Both the position numbers and the translations under genes were made by a program. Shown in pieces: positions 61,390 through 64,000 of a stretch of DNA of 64,000 nucleotides; the first letter of the stretch is position 1, and every line of letters starts with the position of its first letter. A model generated the notes under the pieces. It did not search any database. It worked only from the letters and a program-made list of their open reading frames with translations, and had not been told where the DNA came from. The DNA lies in NCBI RefSeq assembly GCF_000971965.1, contig NZ_LAQP01000004.1:558001-622000 (forward strand). The letters run 5' to 3'. This DNA comes from Paenibacillus wulumuqiensis (GTDB lineage Bacteria; Bacillota; Bacilli; Paenibacillales; Paenibacillaceae).

Positions 61390-62451
61390 ATGTTCGGACT
61401 GCGTTTCGCCAAATTCCAACCCAGTGAGTATGTCATGAAAATCAAAAACGGCAAGATTGTCAGAGAAGGAGTCGGGTTATCCTTTTATTACTATGAACCC
61501 ACGACTTCGGTTGTTGTCGCACCGGTGTCTTCGATCGATGTTCCGTTTATGTTCGAGGAGATTACCCGTGATTACCAGATGGTGACTGTTCAGGGTCAGC
61601 TGACTTACCGGATCACCGATTATCGACAGACGACCCGGATTCTGAACTATACGTATAGTCTCAAGAAAAATAAATACATCTCCGATGATCCGGGCAAGCT
61701 GTCCCAGCGGGTGATTCATATCGTCAAAGTTCTGATGAAAAAGCGGCTGGAGCAGATGCCACTGCGCGAAGCTATTCAGTCCAGTGAATACCTGGTTCAA
61801 AATATTACAACCGAGATGCAGTCTAGCGAAGAACTGCAAAAGCTGGGGATCGAGATTATGGGATTGTCCGTACTCGCTATTCTGCCGAACAAGGAAACGA
61901 TGCGGGCACTGGAAGCCCAGACACGGGAGCAGATTCTGCAGGATGCCGATGATGCGCTGTACGAACGCCGTAATGCGTCAATCGAGCAGGAACGGCGGGT
62001 GCGCGAGAATGAGCTGAACACCGAGATTGCCGTGGAGACCAAGAAGCGGCAGATTCGGGAGACCCAGCTGGAAGCCGAACGTTCCATGAAAATCAAGCAG
62101 AATGAAATGGAACAGGAGCAGCTGCAGTTTGATACCGGACTGGAAGAACAAAAGCAGGCGTTGATCGAACTGAGCATCGCCAATAACAAAGCCCGGGCCG
62201 ATGCCCGCGCTTATGAAATGTCGGCAGTGATGAAGGCGCTGCAGGATGTGCAGCCAAGCGTACTGCAGGCGATGGCCAATCTGAGCATGAAGCCGGATCA
62301 GCTGATCGCAGCAGCATTTCAGGGATTGGCGGAAAATGCAGGCCGGATCGGCCAGCTCAATATTACACCGGATTTGCTGCAGGGACTGCTGGGTGATCCC
62401 GGTACGAATTACGCCCATACAGGAGCCGAGCGGGGAGGACGAACCAGATGA
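61390..62451 (+). CDS. SPFH/band-7 domain protein
   Basis: A 353-residue protein. The N-terminal SPFH core (about 1-190) has KFQPSEYVMKIKNGKIVREGVGLSFYYYEPTTSVVVAPVSSIDVPFMFEEITRD and ILPNKETMRALEAQTREQIL. A long charged coiled coil follows (about 190-265, Glu/Arg/Gln-rich), then a C-terminal tail with Met/Leu-rich helices. No clear N-terminal membrane helix precedes the SPFH domain, unlike flotillins, so it may be cytoplasmic or peripherally attached. AAAGAAAGGAAGGATATACC precedes the ATG. It overlaps the NAD-kinase-like gene by four bases, so the two are coupled. Confidence 0.9.
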   Translation: MFGLRFAKFQPSEYVMKIKNGKIVREGVGLSFYYYEPTTSVVVAPVSSIDVPFMFEEITRDYQMVTVQGQLTYRITDYRQTTRILNYTYSLKKNKYISDDPGKLSQRVIHIVKVLMKKRLEQMPLREAIQSSEYLVQNITTEMQSSEELQKLGIEIMGLSVLAILPNKETMRALEAQTREQILQDADDALYERRNASIEQERRVRENELNTEIAVETKKRQIRETQLEAERSMKIKQNEMEQEQLQFDTGLEEQKQALIELSIANNKARADARAYEMSAVMKALQDVQPSVLQAMANLSMKPDQLIAAAFQGLAENAGRIGQLNITPDLLQGLLGDPGTNYAHTGAERGGRTR

Positions 62452-63392
62452 ATCAACGGATCACGGAGAATACAATTATTCTCGTGCAGCGCCGCACCCG
62501 GCTGCAGGAACTGATCGTTCGTTACAATACCATTCAGCAGGCACAGTTCTATATCGAGCGGCTGGGAGCGGACTTTGGCGATTATGTACAGGAGGATCGC
62601 ATGTATCATCAGGCGCTGGAGCAGGCAGTAGCCGAGCTTCAGCCGCTTGGCCGGGTGCAGCGCCTGGACCGTGAGCATGTGCCCAGCTTTATTTTTGGAC
62701 CAGAGGATATTGTAGTGGTATTGGGACAGGATGGGCTGGTCGCTAATACGATGAAGTATGTAACAAATCAGCCGCTGATTGGAGTGAACCCGGACCCGCA
62801 GCGCTGGGATGGTGTACTGCTGCCTTTTACCGTTGGGGACCTTGGCAAGGTGATCCCGGAAGTGTTCCGCCGTCAACGGCAGGTACAGGAGGTGAGGCTG
62901 GCGAGAGCCGAGCTGAATGATGGACAGTCGCTGACCGGTGTGAATGATCTGTTTATCGGACGGCGAACCCATGTCTCGGCACGCTATGAGATTCGGGTCG
63001 GGGAGCAGCAGGAACAACAGTCTTCCAGCGGTATTATCGTCTCGACGGGTATGGGTTCGACCGGTTGGTTCAAGAGCGTGATGGCCGGTGCAGCCGGCAT
63101 TGTGAGACAGGCGAGTCAGCAGGAGGTGCAGCTGAGCAGTCGTGATTCTTCTTTTGCCTGGGATGCTCCGTATCTGTATTACAGTGTACGCGAGCCTTTT
63201 CCGAGCCGGACCACGGCGGCCGAGCTGGTATTTGGCCGGATTGACAGCAATCAGCCGCTTCGAATCGTGTCCCAGATGCCGGAGAACGGGGTGATTTTCA
63301 GCGATGGAGTGGAAAGTGATTATCTGGAGTTCAATTCCGGTATCGAAGCAACGATCAGCGTGGCACAGCAAAAAGCGCATCTTGTTATCTGA
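62448..63392 (+). CDS. NAD-kinase-fold protein coupled to the SPFH gene
   Basis: A 314-residue protein. The middle carries the NAD/diacylglycerol-kinase fold: VVVLGQDGLVANTMKYVTNQPLIGVNPDPQRWDGVLLPF (about 86-124) corresponds to the GGDG motif region, here GQDG. SSSGIIVSTGMGSTGWFKSV (about 190-209) corresponds to the second conserved motif with SxGSTGW. The N-terminal 75 residues are an extra helical segment. The GGDG-to-GQDG change affects a loop used for phosphate transfer, so activity may be altered. ATG 62448 lies in the SPFH stop (ATGA) after GGGGAGGACG. Confidence 0.78.
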   Translation: MNQRITENTIILVQRRTRLQELIVRYNTIQQAQFYIERLGADFGDYVQEDRMYHQALEQAVAELQPLGRVQRLDREHVPSFIFGPEDIVVVLGQDGLVANTMKYVTNQPLIGVNPDPQRWDGVLLPFTVGDLGKVIPEVFRRQRQVQEVRLARAELNDGQSLTGVNDLFIGRRTHVSARYEIRVGEQQEQQSSSGIIVSTGMGSTGWFKSVMAGAAGIVRQASQQEVQLSSRDSSFAWDAPYLYYSVREPFPSRTTAAELVFGRIDSNQPLRIVSQMPENGVIFSDGVESDYLEFNSGIEATISVAQQKAHLVI

Positions 63393-63406
63393 TGCGCTTT
63401 TTGCTG
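63366..63406. terminator. Terminator overlapping the end of the NAD-kinase-like gene
   Basis: Perfect 16-base arms CAGCAAAAAGCGCATC / GATGCGCTTTTTGCTG. The left arm is inside the last codons. T-rich on both sides, so it can serve the convergent gene. Confidence 0.85.
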
Positions 63407-63451
63407 TGTTTGGTGTATGCACGGAACAGGCAGTAGTGGATAAATTGCGAA

Positions 63452-64000
63452 TTATTTGATCCGGATAATCTGTGTATCAGCATAGGCAGACGTTCCCAGC
63501 GGTTTGACGACAACCTCCAGTGAGTCCGGATCATCCAGCAGATTACTGTAATACACATGTTCAAATGTATACGGGTCATGGCTCACGACCCGGCTGCCCA
63601 GCGGCTGAAGGGTAATCGTCTGGCCGTCTTTTTCGGAAATAACGCCTCGTGGACTAAGCCATACTCGGTCGGGCTTGGCATATTCCTTATCCATATTCGA
63701 ATCGGCAGTAAAACGCACCCGCATCTCCAGCGGAGACAATTCAACCCGGGTTAGCCACACAGTATGATTATTCCAGTCAATCGCCTGATTTGGGTAAATA
63801 ATCTCGGTTTCCTGAGTGCGGAATTGGGGAGCAAGCGAGAAATGCACCAATAATGTAGGGGAATAACGGATTCGACCCGGTTCTGCTGCCGAATCCGGCG
63901 TGATAGACATAATCCGGAACTGGGCTGCGATTTCTCTCGGGAAATTCTGGCGATGATCCAGCCGCATCGTCGCTGTGCCAAAGTACTGCTGCCGGTTCTC
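63452..64000 (-). CDS. C-terminal part of a DUF4179/DUF5643-like protein (cut by the right edge)
   Basis: The frame is open from the window edge to a stop at 63452, giving 182 C-terminal residues. It is a beta-rich region with FPREIAAQFRIMSITPDSA, RVWLSPRGVISEKDGQTITLQPLGSRVVSHDPYTFEHVYYSN and DSLEVVVKPLG. This resembles the C-terminal DUF5643 domain of DUF4179 proteins, membrane proteins often encoded with ECF sigma factors. The N-terminus, any membrane segment and the neighbouring gene are outside the window, so the assignment is tentative. Confidence 0.55.
   Translation of the reverse strand, partial: ENRQQYFGTATMRLDHRQNFPREIAAQFRIMSITPDSAAEPGRIRYSPTLLVHFSLAPQFRTQETEIIYPNQAIDWNNHTVWLTRVELSPLEMRVRFTADSNMDKEYAKPDRVWLSPRGVISEKDGQTITLQPLGSRVVSHDPYTFEHVYYSNLLDDPDSLEVVVKPLGTSAYADTQIIRIK

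Noticed and set aside
1-64000. tRNA or rRNA genes
   Set aside because: I saw no cloverleaf-compatible segment with conserved TTCRA arms and no rRNA-like sequence. A covariance scan was not possible.

Overview
The window is chromosomal DNA of a low-to-mid GC Gram-positive spore-former, most probably Paenibacillus. The reasons are strong AGGAGG-type ribosome binding sites, a T-box leader, B. subtilis-type Fur boxes, LplABC-like and MsmEFG-like sugar transporters, YesN/YesM two-component systems, secreted multidomain glycosidases and a fused trehalose-6-phosphate synthase/phosphatase. I see no rRNA, tRNA, CRISPR array, complete insertion sequence or phage structural gene. One gene is cut by each window edge: an rRNA methyltransferase on the left and a DUF4179/DUF5643-like protein on the right.

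Layout. 1-2.4 kb: partial methyltransferase, then a histidine-kinase-like protein lacking an ATPase domain, overlapping a NarL-type regulator. 2.6-5.7 kb: the most unusual block. A two-part sigma factor (region 4 and region 2 on separate overlapping genes, as in B. subtilis SigO/RsoA) is flanked by a RhiA-like gene, a DUF1906 glycosidase-like gene, a papain-fold-like gene and a RelE-fold-like gene. The two outer transcription units share a nearly identical 29-nt bipartite upstream element. 5.8-12.7 kb: two Fur-controlled promoters (flavodoxin; heme monooxygenase) around a GNAT protein and a modBA/regulator locus. 12.7-25.4 kb: small hypotheticals, a NUDIX regulator, an Excalibur protein, an OmpR two-component system with divergent YceI, otsAB fusion, galactokinase, macrodomain, aldo/keto reductase and a GbsR-like regulator.

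25.6-31.2 kb is one operon: two sugar-type permeases, binding lipoprotein, HAD phosphatase, SMR transporter and metallophosphoesterase. Then come a frameshifted Est30-like esterase, an M42 aminopeptidase and an aminotransferase under a T-box whose specifier reads as GCC (Ala). 36.2-58.4 kb is a glycan-utilisation region: a 1161-residue secreted glycosidase, cytoplasmic GH2, GH106-like and GH140-like enzymes, a YesN/YesM sensor system, TetR/SDR and D-amino-acid transaminase genes, and an LplBCA-type transporter. The secreted glycosidase and the transporter share a four-half-site array with 21-bp spacing in front of their -10 boxes, so they probably answer to one AraC-type regulator. The end holds a YvyF-like zinc protein, a VOC protein, an AraC regulator and an SPFH/NAD-kinase-like pair.

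Besides genes, the window has two copies (31.5 kb and 54.3 kb) of a structured element with covarying stems and conserved junctions, and several long nested inverted repeats. Family names come from recalled signature motifs, not from database searches.
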